Source: an uncultured Rhodospirillales bacterium (GTDB lineage Bacteria > Pseudomonadota > Alphaproteobacteria > ATCC43930 > CGMCC-115725). From it: DNA of 64,000 nucleotides. Each line of letters starts with the position of its first letter. Position 1 is the stretch's first letter. The stretch spans positions 558,001 to 622,000 of the forward strand of contig CAIKMD010000007.1 in NCBI GenBank assembly GCA_903828515.1, in the 5' to 3' direction. Shown in pieces: positions 8,202 to 16,522 of this stretch. The translations under genes and the position numbers were made by a program. The notes beneath the pieces are model-generated. The model had not been told where the DNA came from, made no database searches, and saw only the letters and a list, made by a program, of their open reading frames with translations.

Positions 8202-9328
8202 TGGCGCGAATCCTCGATCTCACCAGCGACGTGGGTGCTTACGGCACGCGCCTGCTCGCCGAACTCGGCCATGACGTCATCCGGGTCGAGCCGCCAAGCG
8301 GTGACACGGTTCGCCGGCTCGAGCCCCATCTCGATGCGGCGCCTGCGCTTGAAGGCAGCGCGTTCCATCAGTTTCTCAACACGGGCAAACGCAGCGTCGC
8401 CGTCGATCTCGCGAATACCGAGGGACGAAAGCTTTTGCTGGCCTTGGTCAAAACCGCCGATGCCATGGTGGCGAGCCTGCCCTTGCCGATCGAGCAAAAC
8501 GAAATTCTTGCCGCCAATCCCGATCTGGTGCTGGTGCGGCTCGACGACGGCGAACCCGAATTATGCAATGTGGCCAGCACCGGCTTGCTCGCCATCACCG
8601 GCGAGCCCGACGGCCAGCCGACCCTGTTGGGCGGGCATGTGCCGTCTTCGGCCGTCGGCGTCTACCTGGCGATGGCGGCTGCAGCCGCGATCTTCGGCAA
8701 GGAACTGACCGGCACCGGCTCCGTCGTCGACGTCTCGGCGGCGCAATGCCTCGCCACGCTGGCCGAGCAGGTCTGGGTCGAATACAGCGTGTCGGGCGAG
8801 GCGTTGGAGCGCATGGGTTCGCGCGGCGGCATCACCGCGCTGGCCGGCGCGTTGCCCTGCGCCGACGGGCATTGGATGGTCAGCGTGCCGCCCGATCCGC
8901 GCGGTTGGACGAATTTCGTCCAACTCGTGCCCGACCCGGCGTTCAAGGACGATTCCTCGATGGCGGACGAAGCCTTCCGCCGCGATCGCAAGGACGAGAT
9001 TCTCGATCTCGTCGGTGTGTGGTCGTCGTCGCGCAACAAGCACCAGATCGTCCAGCAGGCGCAGGATCTCCACATTCCGGCGACGCCGGTGCTCAATCCG
9101 CTCGAACTCGTCGACGATCCGCAACTCCTGGCGCGTGGCTTTCTGCGGCCGGTCGATCATCCGGATTTCGGCAAGATGAATTTCCCGGTCGGCGCGTTGG
9201 CGAGCATGACCGGGCAAGCCATGTCGTTCGCGCCGCGTCTCGGCCAGGACACGGCGGCGATCCTGACCGAACTCGGCTATTCGACCGGCGACATCGATCG
9301 GCTCAAGGGGCAAGGCATCGTCGCGTGA
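8201..9328 (+). CDS. Family III CoA-transferase homologue without the catalytic Asp (probable partner subunit)
   Basis: Second CaiB/BaiF-fold protein, 375 residues. ATG 8201 overlaps the stop of the upstream paralogue. It keeps the fold markers (LLAELGHDVIRVEPPSGD, FLNTGKRSVAVDL, GTGSVVDVSAAQ), but alignment through GTGSVVDVS places serine (VPSSAVGVYL) where the partner has Asp177. Only one subunit of the pair therefore appears catalytic. This is the arrangement known from heteromeric enzymes such as benzylsuccinate CoA-transferase BbsEF, and heteromer formation here is inferred. It ends with a GTGA 4-nt overlap onto the dehydratase gene. Confidence 0.82.
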   Translation: MARILDLTSDVGAYGTRLLAELGHDVIRVEPPSGDTVRRLEPHLDAAPALEGSAFHQFLNTGKRSVAVDLANTEGRKLLLALVKTADAMVASLPLPIEQNEILAANPDLVLVRLDDGEPELCNVASTGLLAITGEPDGQPTLLGGHVPSSAVGVYLAMAAAAAIFGKELTGTGSVVDVSAAQCLATLAEQVWVEYSVSGEALERMGSRGGITALAGALPCADGHWMVSVPPDPRGWTNFVQLVPDPAFKDDSSMADEAFRRDRKDEILDLVGVWSSSRNKHQIVQQAQDLHIPATPVLNPLELVDDPQLLARGFLRPVDHPDFGKMNFPVGALASMTGQAMSFAPRLGQDTAAILTELGYSTGDIDRLKGQGIVA

Positions 9329-10374
9329 GCGAGTCCTCCGACCAGAAGCAGGCACTCACACCCGAGGAATTGCAGGCCTGGATCGGACGCGAGCATGATT
9401 TTGCCGGCGTCGACGAGGTCACGCGCAGCGACATCCGCCGCAAGCTCGAGGTCTACTGCGCGGATTGCCCGATTCATTACGACGACGACGTGGCGCGCGC
9501 GCATGGCTATCGCGGCATCGTCGCGCCGGTGGGGCTGACCGCGCTGTGGGCGATGCCGGCCTATTGGACGCCCGGCGAGCCGGTGCTGTTCCGCCCCGGC
9601 GTGCGCGAACAATCGGGCGGCATCCGCACCGAAATTCCGATCACCTTTCAGGGCGGCGTCAACGCGGCGGCTTCGTGGGAATATTTCGAGCCGCTTTATG
9701 TCGGCGACCGGCTGCACGGCAATTGGCGGCTGATCGAGATCAAGCCGCACACGTCACGTCTCGGCGAGGGCGTGATGCTGACGGTCGAGGCGTCGGTCTT
9801 CAAGCAGACGGGCGAACTGGTCGCCAAAAATCAGAACACGCATTACCGCTTCACCCCGAAGCCCAAAGACACAGCGTCGGACAAGCCGCGCGAGAAGGAG
9901 CCCGAACCGGCGAAGGCGCCGGCGCCGGCGCCGGCGATCCCGACGACGGAACCCGGCGATTGGCGCCGCCAGCTTCGCTTCGCCGAGGTCGCGATCGGTG
10001 ACGCGGTGCCGCCCTTCTCGATGTGGCTGAGCTATCAGCGCGTGGTGATGAGCGTCGCGGCCGACCGCATGTTCTCGCCGCTGCATCACAACAAGGAACG
10101 CGCGCAGTGGCGCGGGTTCAGCGACATCGTCTTCAATACGCGCGGCTATGAGATGATGTTCGAGACCATGCTGCGGCGCTGGATCGGTCTCGACGGGCGG
10201 GTGAAGAAGCTGGGGCCCTTCCGCATGAAAGGCAGTTCCTATCCGGGCGATGTGGTGACCGTGCGGGCGCGCGTGACCGGCAAAGACGAACGGGTGGTGA
10301 AGCTCGAGATTATCGCCGACAATGATCGTGGCGAAGCCGGGCGCGGCGAAGCCGAGATCGCGTTGCCGGCCTGA
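9325..10374 (+). CDS. Double hot-dog acyl-CoA dehydratase (FAS1-like plus MaoC-like)
   Basis: Predicted hydratase/dehydratase acting on acyl-CoA, 349 residues. The first hot-dog half covers about residues 1-170 (IHYDDDVARAHGYRGIVAP). A Pro/Ala/Glu/Lys linker follows at about 172-212, and then a second half with the MaoC-like FSPLHHNKERA and FNTRGYEMMFET segments. GTG 9325 was chosen: it overlaps the CoA-transferase stop as GTGA and gives the expected N-terminus, while the ORF-track extension is a shadow. The position after two CoA-transferases and a thiolase-like protein fits a beta-oxidation-like or side-chain degradation route. Stereochemistry and substrate cannot be read. Confidence 0.82.
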   Translation: MSESSDQKQALTPEELQAWIGREHDFAGVDEVTRSDIRRKLEVYCADCPIHYDDDVARAHGYRGIVAPVGLTALWAMPAYWTPGEPVLFRPGVREQSGGIRTEIPITFQGGVNAAASWEYFEPLYVGDRLHGNWRLIEIKPHTSRLGEGVMLTVEASVFKQTGELVAKNQNTHYRFTPKPKDTASDKPREKEPEPAKAPAPAPAIPTTEPGDWRRQLRFAEVAIGDAVPPFSMWLSYQRVVMSVAADRMFSPLHHNKERAQWRGFSDIVFNTRGYEMMFETMLRRWIGLDGRVKKLGPFRMKGSSYPGDVVTVRARVTGKDERVVKLEIIADNDRGEAGRGEAEIALPA

Positions 10375-10403
10375 GACGAAACGAATAAAGGGAGAGTGAC
10401 GAC

Positions 10404-11540
10404 ATGACCGAAACCGCACTCCTGTCGCCGAACGGACAACAAGACACGGCCGGCCAAGGGCCGGTGACCAGGCTCTTCGTCGCGACGATCAACGGCGTCG
10501 TCCGGCTCGACCGGCAAACCCCCAACGCACCCTGGGCGGTTACGCAGGAGGCGCTGGGTGGAAACCACATGAGCGCGCTTCTGCACGAGCGGAACTCGGG
10601 CAAGCTCTTCGCCGCGGGTCATGGTGAAACCGGCGTGTGGGTCAGCGACGACGGCACGGGAACCGCGTGGCGCCGCGCCGCAACCGGAATCGGCAATCTC
10701 AATGTCTATTCGCTCGCCGGCCGGGGCACGGGTACGGATGTCGTGCTCTTTGCCGGTGCCGAACCGGCCTCGCTCTATCGCAGCGACGATTTCGGCGAGA
10801 CGTGGCGCGAACTGGCGACGCTGCGCGCCGTGCCCTATAACGAGAAATGGAATTTCCCGCCGCCGCCCCATATCGCGCATGTGAAGTCGATCACGATTCA
10901 TCCGGCGCGGCCCGAGACGCTGTTTGCCTGCGTCGAACAGGGCGCGCTGCTCACCTCCACGGATGACGGCAAGAGCTGGCGCGAACTCGACGATTATTCG
11001 CGGCCCGACGATCCAACCTATCGCGACATGCACCGGATCGTGCTGCACCCGAAATTTCCGGCGATCGCCTATCTCACCACCGGCGTCGGCACCTATCGCA
11101 GCGAGGATGGCGGCGAGACCTGGCGCGCGCTCACCCAGCGCGGCAGCCGGCTAGGCTATCCCGATTTCATTTTCCTCGATCCGGAAAATCCCGATGTCCT
11201 TATCGTCGCCGGCGCGGAAAAGAGCCCGAAGGAATGGCCCGGCGATCAGACCGCCAATTCCGCGGTGCTCAAAAGCGTCGATGGCGGGAAGAATTGGCGT
11301 GAGTTGAACACGGGGTTGGCCGATCGTCCGGGCGCGGGGATCGAGGCGATGAGCCGGCACACCTGGCCCGGTGGGACGACGCTCAGCTACGCCACCGCCG
11401 CCGGAGAAATCTATTCAAGCGACGATGGCGGCGAAAGCTGGATGCCGGTCGCGCGCGGCCTGGGCGCCGTTTCGAAAGGCGTGCACTACCGCGCCTTCCT
11501 GCCGGGCGCCAAGGAAAAGGGTCGGCGCGCCTACGCCTAG
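10404..11540 (+). CDS. BNR/Asp-box beta-propeller protein
   Basis: 378-residue repeat protein built from Asp-box (BNR) units: SDDFGETW, STDDGKSW, SEDGGETW, SVDGGKNW and SSDDGGESW are all visible, one per blade. This is a sialidase/Vps10-like propeller. The N-terminus (MTETALLSPNGQQD) has no signal peptide, so it should be cytoplasmic, which is unusual for BNR proteins. There is no recognisable catalytic domain. ATG 10404 follows AAAGGGAGAG. It is the last plus-strand gene of the CoA-ester cluster, 29 nt after the dehydratase. The function is unknown; a scaffold or ligand-binding role is possible. Confidence 0.75.
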   Translation: MTETALLSPNGQQDTAGQGPVTRLFVATINGVVRLDRQTPNAPWAVTQEALGGNHMSALLHERNSGKLFAAGHGETGVWVSDDGTGTAWRRAATGIGNLNVYSLAGRGTGTDVVLFAGAEPASLYRSDDFGETWRELATLRAVPYNEKWNFPPPPHIAHVKSITIHPARPETLFACVEQGALLTSTDDGKSWRELDDYSRPDDPTYRDMHRIVLHPKFPAIAYLTTGVGTYRSEDGGETWRALTQRGSRLGYPDFIFLDPENPDVLIVAGAEKSPKEWPGDQTANSAVLKSVDGGKNWRELNTGLADRPGAGIEAMSRHTWPGGTTLSYATAAGEIYSSDDGGESWMPVARGLGAVSKGVHYRAFLPGAKEKGRRAYA

Positions 11541-11544
11541 GCCC

Positions 11545-11937
11545 CTAGCGAATCACTTCCCAGAACATCCCGACCACGGCGACATAGCCGAGAGTGAAGG
11601 CCAGGGTCCGGACGTAAGGGATGGCGAACCAGTAGACCACGGCATGCGCCAGGCGCATCCAGAAGAAGAAAGCGGCCCAGAAAGCGGTCATCGCATCCGC
11701 CTTGCCGGCGAGTTGCGCGATGATGACGAGGACGGCGAATGGTGCGAATACCTCGACGGCGTTGAGATAGGCGCGATCGGCGCGCTTGCCCCAGAGCGGC
11801 ACCGGCCGCGCGGCGGGATCGCGATAATTGACCGGCTGAAGAAAGCCGTTGGTCACCACCTGCGACACCACATAGAGAATCCACAGCGACGCGGTGAGAA
11901 TGGCGGTGTAGGCGAGGTATTTGAGATCGGGCGTCAT
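11545..11937 (-). CDS. MAPEG-family membrane protein
   Basis: 130-residue inner-membrane protein with four hydrophobic segments and the MAPEG signature region RADRAYLNAVEVFAPFA. This family includes microsomal glutathione S-transferases and many bacterial members of unknown role. ATG 11937 is preceded by a strong GGGGGGAG ribosome-binding site. It is encoded downstream of the extradiol dioxygenase on the same strand (35-nt gap), suggesting co-transcription and possibly detoxification of reactive ring-cleavage or electrophilic intermediates (inference). It converges with the propeller gene, the two stops being 4 nt apart. Confidence 0.85.
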   Translation of the reverse strand: MTPDLKYLAYTAILTASLWILYVVSQVVTNGFLQPVNYRDPAARPVPLWGKRADRAYLNAVEVFAPFAVLVIIAQLAGKADAMTAFWAAFFFWMRLAHAVVYWFAIPYVRTLAFTLGYVAVVGMFWEVIR

Positions 11938-11972
11938 CGTTGCTCCCCCCTATAAATATTTCCGCCCTCTGA

Positions 11973-12893
11973 TCAGACCGCCTTTAAGGCCGGTTTCGAC
12001 GCGCTGATCGCAGCCTGCATTGACGGGAAATCCGGCACCGCGCCCCACATGCAGAACGAGGTGAGTTCGGGTGCGAACTGGCGCGGGCGATACGTCGCTT
12101 CGTCCTCCGGCATGATGTGCTTCACGCCGCAGGAATACTCATAGACCATCCGGTCCGGCCCGTAGAAATAGAGCATCACCGCGGTCGAGAGTGGATGGCG
12201 CCCGGGACCCCAGGCGATCTTCACGCCACGCTCCTTGAGGAAGTAATACGACTTCATCAGATCGTCGACGTCCTCGACCTGATGATTGATGTGCTGCACG
12301 CCGGGTTGCGGATAGGGGAAGATCGCGATCGAATGGTGCGCGGTGCCGATCCGCAGCAAGGGTGCGTCGCCGAGCCAGTCCGAGACGCGGGCGCTGCACA
12401 ATTGCGTCCAGAATTTTTCGTCGCGCACCGGATCGGACGAATTCAATCCGATATGGCTGAAATGGGTGATGCCGGCATCGCGGCTCGGGAAGGTGCGCAC
12501 GCCGGTGTGATAGGGACGGGCGACGATCTCGATCTTGTTGCCGGTCGGGTCCTGCGACTGGATCACGCCCTTGGCGCGGCGCTGGTCGCATTCGTCGCGG
12601 CCGGCCAGCCGGGTGCGATAGCCGCCATTGTCGAGCGCGGCGCCGACCGCGTCGAAATCGCGGTGGTCTTTCAGGTCGAAGCCGATCGTGTGGTCGGTCG
12701 GATCGCCCTCGAAATAGACCAGGGTGTGGTCGCGGGTATCGCCGCGCACCGCGACCTTGTCGGAGCGGAAATAGACCGACTTGCCCTCGCGCGCGACGAG
12801 TTGCAGCCCGATGACCTTGGTGGCGAACTCGATCGCGCCCTCAAGGTCCCTGGTGCCGAGCCGGACATAGCGGATGTCTTGCAGATTGATCAT
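11973..12893 (-). CDS. Type I extradiol ring-cleavage dioxygenase (VOC fold)
   Basis: 306-residue vicinal-oxygen-chelate enzyme with two tandem modules: MINLQDIRYVRLGTRDLEG starts module 1 and GITHFSHIGLNSSD starts module 2. The Fe(II) facial triad is readable as His147 (FSHIGL), His201 (HINHQVEDVDDL) and Glu252 (VYEYSCG). The signature GRHPLSTAVMLYFYGPDR is also intact, so the enzyme should be active in cleaving a catechol-type ring next to the hydroxyls. ATG 12893 was preferred over GTG 12908 because GGGGAGG then serves as its ribosome-binding site. No ring-hydroxylating genes are nearby; the catechol substrate is unknown. Confidence 0.85.
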   Translation of the reverse strand: MINLQDIRYVRLGTRDLEGAIEFATKVIGLQLVAREGKSVYFRSDKVAVRGDTRDHTLVYFEGDPTDHTIGFDLKDHRDFDAVGAALDNGGYRTRLAGRDECDQRRAKGVIQSQDPTGNKIEIVARPYHTGVRTFPSRDAGITHFSHIGLNSSDPVRDEKFWTQLCSARVSDWLGDAPLLRIGTAHHSIAIFPYPQPGVQHINHQVEDVDDLMKSYYFLKERGVKIAWGPGRHPLSTAVMLYFYGPDRMVYEYSCGVKHIMPEDEATYRPRQFAPELTSFCMWGAVPDFPSMQAAISASKPALKAV

Positions 12894-12949
12894 GACGTGC
12901 CTCCCCACCCGGCAAGCCGGGCAAGGCGATTCCTAGCACGTCGTCGTTT

Positions 12950-14779
12950 TCAGCGCGAGGCGGTCACCCGAGCGGCGGGCAAACCGACGGTCCGCCCTGG
13001 AAAACCGGCGGCATCGAGATAGCGGGTCGCGCCGACGCGCTGAAAGGCGAGGGTCGTCGCCAGCCCGTTGGCGGCGGGGGCTGATACGAGCGTGCCCGAG
13101 GTCGATGGCGGCACCGCGCCGCCGGGCAAGGCCTCGGTCATCACGCGGCCGATGAGATTGCCTTTCGGTGTGATCGACAGGCCGAGAAGCTGCGCCAGCG
13201 TCCGTCCGACATCGGCGTTGCTGACCGGCGCGGGATCGACGAAGCCCGCCTTGAAATCGGGTCCGATGGCGGCGATGAAATTCATCGTCTCGGCGCGGTT
13301 GAGGCCGCCGTGATAGCCCTGGCCCTGCTGCTGCGGGGCGTCGGCGATCGAGGCGGAGCACATGACCGGTTCGGCGCATCCGGTCGAGATGCTGGCGAAA
13401 TTGACGACGATCGCCGGCATCGGCGTCACTGCCTTGCCGTCGAGGCCGATCGCGCTCAGCGGCAGCGTGCCGGGAATTTTCCCGAGCCGCCCGTCGACGA
13501 AAATCCCGCTGACGTAATCCTGCTTCAAAAGCGCGGCGACGGCGCGCGCGGCGATCTGCTTGTCGTGGCGCGGCAGATAGATCAGATCCGAATTGCCGTT
13601 GGTCGCGACGACGAGATCGGGATTGGCGACATCGTCGCCGATAAGGGCGCTGCCGGCGATGGGGTGATGCTCGGCGAGCACGCGGGCATATTTGTCGTTG
13701 ACGTCATAGAGCGGCAAGCCGAGCGCCGAGGCAAGATCGAGCGCGAGGAAGCCGGGCGGCAGAAGTCCCTGCGGCGTATCGGCGTAATGGCCGCGTGCCG
13801 CCGGGCTGGTCTTGCTTTGCTTGCTGACCGTCGAGAATCCATGATCGGCGGCAACCACGATATCGGTCGTGGCGGCGAGGCCGAGTTGGTCGAGCGTCGC
13901 GCGCAGCCGGGCCAGATCGTCGTCGGCGTTCTTGATCGCGAGTTTCGAGGTCGGCCCGTTGATGCCGGGTTCGAGCTTGCCGAGACTGTCGCCCTGGTTG
14001 TGCTGCGTGCCGTCGGGATCGCGCGACCAGAACACCATCACGAACGGCTTGTTGCGCGATTTCAGCAGCGGCAGCACCACCTTGCTGGCGACGTCGGCAA
14101 AGTAATTCTGCTGGATCACGTTGGCGAATTGAGTGCCTGGCGTTTTCATGTCGCCGAGGTCGCTGTTGACGCCACGGCTGGGCGCGGTCAGCGGCAGTTG
14201 CGCGGCTGTCATCGCGGTGGTGATTTCGGCTGACAGCGGAATGCCTTTGGCGGTGCCGGTCGCGTCGTCGATCACGATGGTGCCGTTGCCGCTGCGGTCC
14301 ATGTGATCGAACACCAGCGTCGGCCCCAGTTTGCCGACGAGCGCGGTGCTCAAGCCGGCTTGGCGTGCCGCCTCGACCACTGCGGTTTCGTCGAGCAGGT
14401 TGCCGCCCATATGCGCGTCGATATCGCCCAGCACCGCGTCGTTCTCGAGATCGGGCGCCATGCTGTCCGCCGCCGGCGCGACCTTGTAGCCGGTATAGAT
14501 CTTGTTGCTGAACACGCCGGTGTCGCCGGGCGAATGGCCGGTGGCGAGCGCGGAGGCGTTCGTCATCGTGAAGGTCGGAAAGATCGAATGGCTGTTCTTG
14601 AAATTGACGCCCTGGTCGCGGATCGCCGCCATGGTCGGCGCCGTCTCGGGCGTGACGCTCAAGGCGCGCAGCCCGTCGGGCACGAACAGGATCACGTTAT
14701 GCGGCGTGTCGGCGGCGAAGGCCGCGTCGGTGCCGATGAGGCTGACGACGGCAAGGACGGGCAGCAGCATTCGGTTCAT
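12950..14779 (-). CDS. Alkaline-phosphatase-superfamily phosphodiesterase/nucleotide pyrophosphatase
   Basis: Exported metal-dependent phosphoryl hydrolase of 609 residues. A signal peptide (MNRMLLPVLAVVSLIGTDAAFAAD) is followed by the type I phosphodiesterase core. LFVPDG supplies the first metal Asp, SIFPTFTMTNA the Thr nucleophile, DPDGTQHNQGD an Asp/His pair, ADHGFS another Asp/His pair, and GYHGG the last His. ATG 14779 follows GGGGAAAAG. It lies 68 nt downstream of phoD on the same strand; two different secreted phosphatases in a row point to phosphate scavenging from organic esters. The exact substrate (nucleotide, phospholipid headgroup or other diester) is open. Confidence 0.82.
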   Translation of the reverse strand: MNRMLLPVLAVVSLIGTDAAFAADTPHNVILFVPDGLRALSVTPETAPTMAAIRDQGVNFKNSHSIFPTFTMTNASALATGHSPGDTGVFSNKIYTGYKVAPAADSMAPDLENDAVLGDIDAHMGGNLLDETAVVEAARQAGLSTALVGKLGPTLVFDHMDRSGNGTIVIDDATGTAKGIPLSAEITTAMTAAQLPLTAPSRGVNSDLGDMKTPGTQFANVIQQNYFADVASKVVLPLLKSRNKPFVMVFWSRDPDGTQHNQGDSLGKLEPGINGPTSKLAIKNADDDLARLRATLDQLGLAATTDIVVAADHGFSTVSKQSKTSPAARGHYADTPQGLLPPGFLALDLASALGLPLYDVNDKYARVLAEHHPIAGSALIGDDVANPDLVVATNGNSDLIYLPRHDKQIAARAVAALLKQDYVSGIFVDGRLGKIPGTLPLSAIGLDGKAVTPMPAIVVNFASISTGCAEPVMCSASIADAPQQQGQGYHGGLNRAETMNFIAAIGPDFKAGFVDPAPVSNADVGRTLAQLLGLSITPKGNLIGRVMTEALPGGAVPPSTSGTLVSAPAANGLATTLAFQRVGATRYLDAAGFPGRTVGLPAARVTASR

Positions 14780-14847
14780 GGTCTTTTCCCCTCGATTTGG
14801 GGGGAATCGTAGCAACGCGGCACGTCAGTTTTGTGACAGAAGGCTCG

Positions 14848-16446
14848 TCAGGCTTCGATCGGCCCGGCGCGGCCGTTCTCGACGACGAAATTGCGCAAGG
14901 TCGAGAGGGTGGCGTTCGGGTCGGCGGCGTCGGAGATAACGCGCATCGCCACATTCATGCGCTCGGGCGCGACGTCGACGAGGGCATAGCCGCGTTTGCG
15001 GCTGTCGTAGAAATGGACATGCGGGTTGTCGGGCAGCCAGCTCGAATAGGCCTCGAAATTGGAGCCGAACGAGGTGATCGACGTGCCGACGAATTCGGTC
15101 GCCACGGTGGGCGAGCGCTGATCGTTGACGTCGAGCTTCAGATCGTTGGCCCAGAAGGCATGATTGTCGCCGCCGATCACCACCGCGTTTCTGACGCGCG
15201 CGTCGTGAATGTGCTGCATGAGCCGCGCGCGGCAGGCGGGATAGCCGTTCCAGTCGTCGGTCCAGTAACCGATGGTTCCATCGGGCTGGCGTTCGCGCAG
15301 ATCGGCCATCAGCACGTCCTGCGCGATCACGTTCCACTTCGCGCGCGAGGCGGCGAGTCCGTCGAACAGCCAGGTCTCCTGCGCCATGCCGAGCATCGAG
15401 CGCGCGCCGTCGCGGCGTTCGGGGCAACTCGCATCGGTCTCCGCGTGGCCGCCGCCGTGATTGGGTTTCGCATAACACGCCTGGCTCGATCGGTACTGGC
15501 GGCCGTCGAGGACCGAAAACTCGATCAAATCGCCGAACGCGAACCGGTCATAGACCCGCATGGTCGGCCCGTCGGGATGCGACAGGCTCGGCCGCACCGG
15601 CATGTGTTCGTAGAACGCGCGATAGGCGGCGGCGCGGCGTTTGAGGAATGTTGCCGGATCGTCGAAGGTTTCCGACAAATCGTCGGCATAGTCGTTCTGA
15701 ACCTCATGATCGTCCCAGGTCATCAGCGCCGGCACGGTCGCGTGAAGCCGCTGCAAATCCGCGTCGGTGCGATATTGCGCATAACGGTTGCGATAGGTGC
15801 GCAGGTCGCTCGCGACCACGCCGTCGCTGTGGCGGCGCACCCCCGGCCGACGGCCGAAATTTTCATAAATGTAATCGCCGAGGAACACGACGATGTCGGG
15901 CTGTTCGTCGGTGAGGTGGCGATAGGCGGAAAAATACCCGACCTCGTAATTGGCGCAGGAAACGAAGCCGAAACGCATCCGGGGCAAGGCAGCATTCGCG
16001 GCGGGCGCGGTCATGGTTTTGCCGATACTGCTTTGCGCGGACCCCGCGCTAAACCGATACCAATAGGGCCGGCCCGCTGGCAGGCCGCCGATCTCGACAT
16101 GGACCGACCACGCGTCCTCGGGAAGGGCGAACACCGTGCCGCGACGGCGTATGTCGAGCATCTGGGGATCGGCGGCGATCTCATAGGCGACCGGCACGGC
16201 GCCGCCGGTCATCCCGCCGGGCGTTGCCGGATCCGCGCTCAGCGGATCGGGCGCCAGCCTCGTCCATAAGACGAAACCATCGGGCACCGGATCGCCCGAG
16301 GCGATGCCGAGGCTGAACGGATTCTGACGCCATTGGGGCCCGGGCGCGACGCAGCCGATGAGCGCAGGCGCCAAACCCGCGCCGATGCTCCAGGCACCGG
16401 CGCGCAAAATGCCGCGGCGCGTCAGCAGAATTTTCGGATGTCCCAT
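14848..16446 (-). CDS. phoD: PhoD-type alkaline phosphatase/phosphodiesterase
   Basis: 532-residue secreted phosphatase. It has a twin-arginine signal (LTRRGILRAGAW), the PhoD N-terminal beta domain (NPFSLGIASGDPVPDGFVLWTRL), then the metallophosphatase core: RFGFVSCANYE, VVFLGDYIYEN, MTWDDHEVQNDY and IGGDNHAFW supply the iron/calcium ligands. The length matches the family. It is probably exported folded by Tat. The -10-like TAGAGT lies 6 nt before ATG 16446 with no ribosome-binding site, so the mRNA may be leaderless. A weak Pho-box-like direct repeat lies further upstream. It is followed by a second phosphatase gene. Confidence 0.9.
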   Translation of the reverse strand: MGHPKILLTRRGILRAGAWSIGAGLAPALIGCVAPGPQWRQNPFSLGIASGDPVPDGFVLWTRLAPDPLSADPATPGGMTGGAVPVAYEIAADPQMLDIRRRGTVFALPEDAWSVHVEIGGLPAGRPYWYRFSAGSAQSSIGKTMTAPAANAALPRMRFGFVSCANYEVGYFSAYRHLTDEQPDIVVFLGDYIYENFGRRPGVRRHSDGVVASDLRTYRNRYAQYRTDADLQRLHATVPALMTWDDHEVQNDYADDLSETFDDPATFLKRRAAAYRAFYEHMPVRPSLSHPDGPTMRVYDRFAFGDLIEFSVLDGRQYRSSQACYAKPNHGGGHAETDASCPERRDGARSMLGMAQETWLFDGLAASRAKWNVIAQDVLMADLRERQPDGTIGYWTDDWNGYPACRARLMQHIHDARVRNAVVIGGDNHAFWANDLKLDVNDQRSPTVATEFVGTSITSFGSNFEAYSSWLPDNPHVHFYDSRKRGYALVDVAPERMNVAMRVISDAADPNATLSTLRNFVVENGRAGPIEA

Positions 16447-16472
16447 GCCGGGACTCTAGATAGCAAGCGCCC

Positions 16473-16490
16473 GTGAAGGAAGCGTGACGC
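16473..16490 (-). promoter_or_regulatory. Weak Pho-box-like direct repeat upstream of phoD
   Basis: On the coding (minus) strand the two 7-mers GCGTCAC and CCTTCAC are separated by GCTT, an 11-bp period like PhoB sites (CTGTCAT-N4-CTGTCAT), but they share only about half of the consensus positions. It lies 27-44 nt before the phoD start. It is mentioned because phoD genes are often in Pho regulons. Confidence 0.25.
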
Positions 16491-16522
16491 CGCCCTTCAT
16501 CGGCGGGCTTGTCGATCACGTC

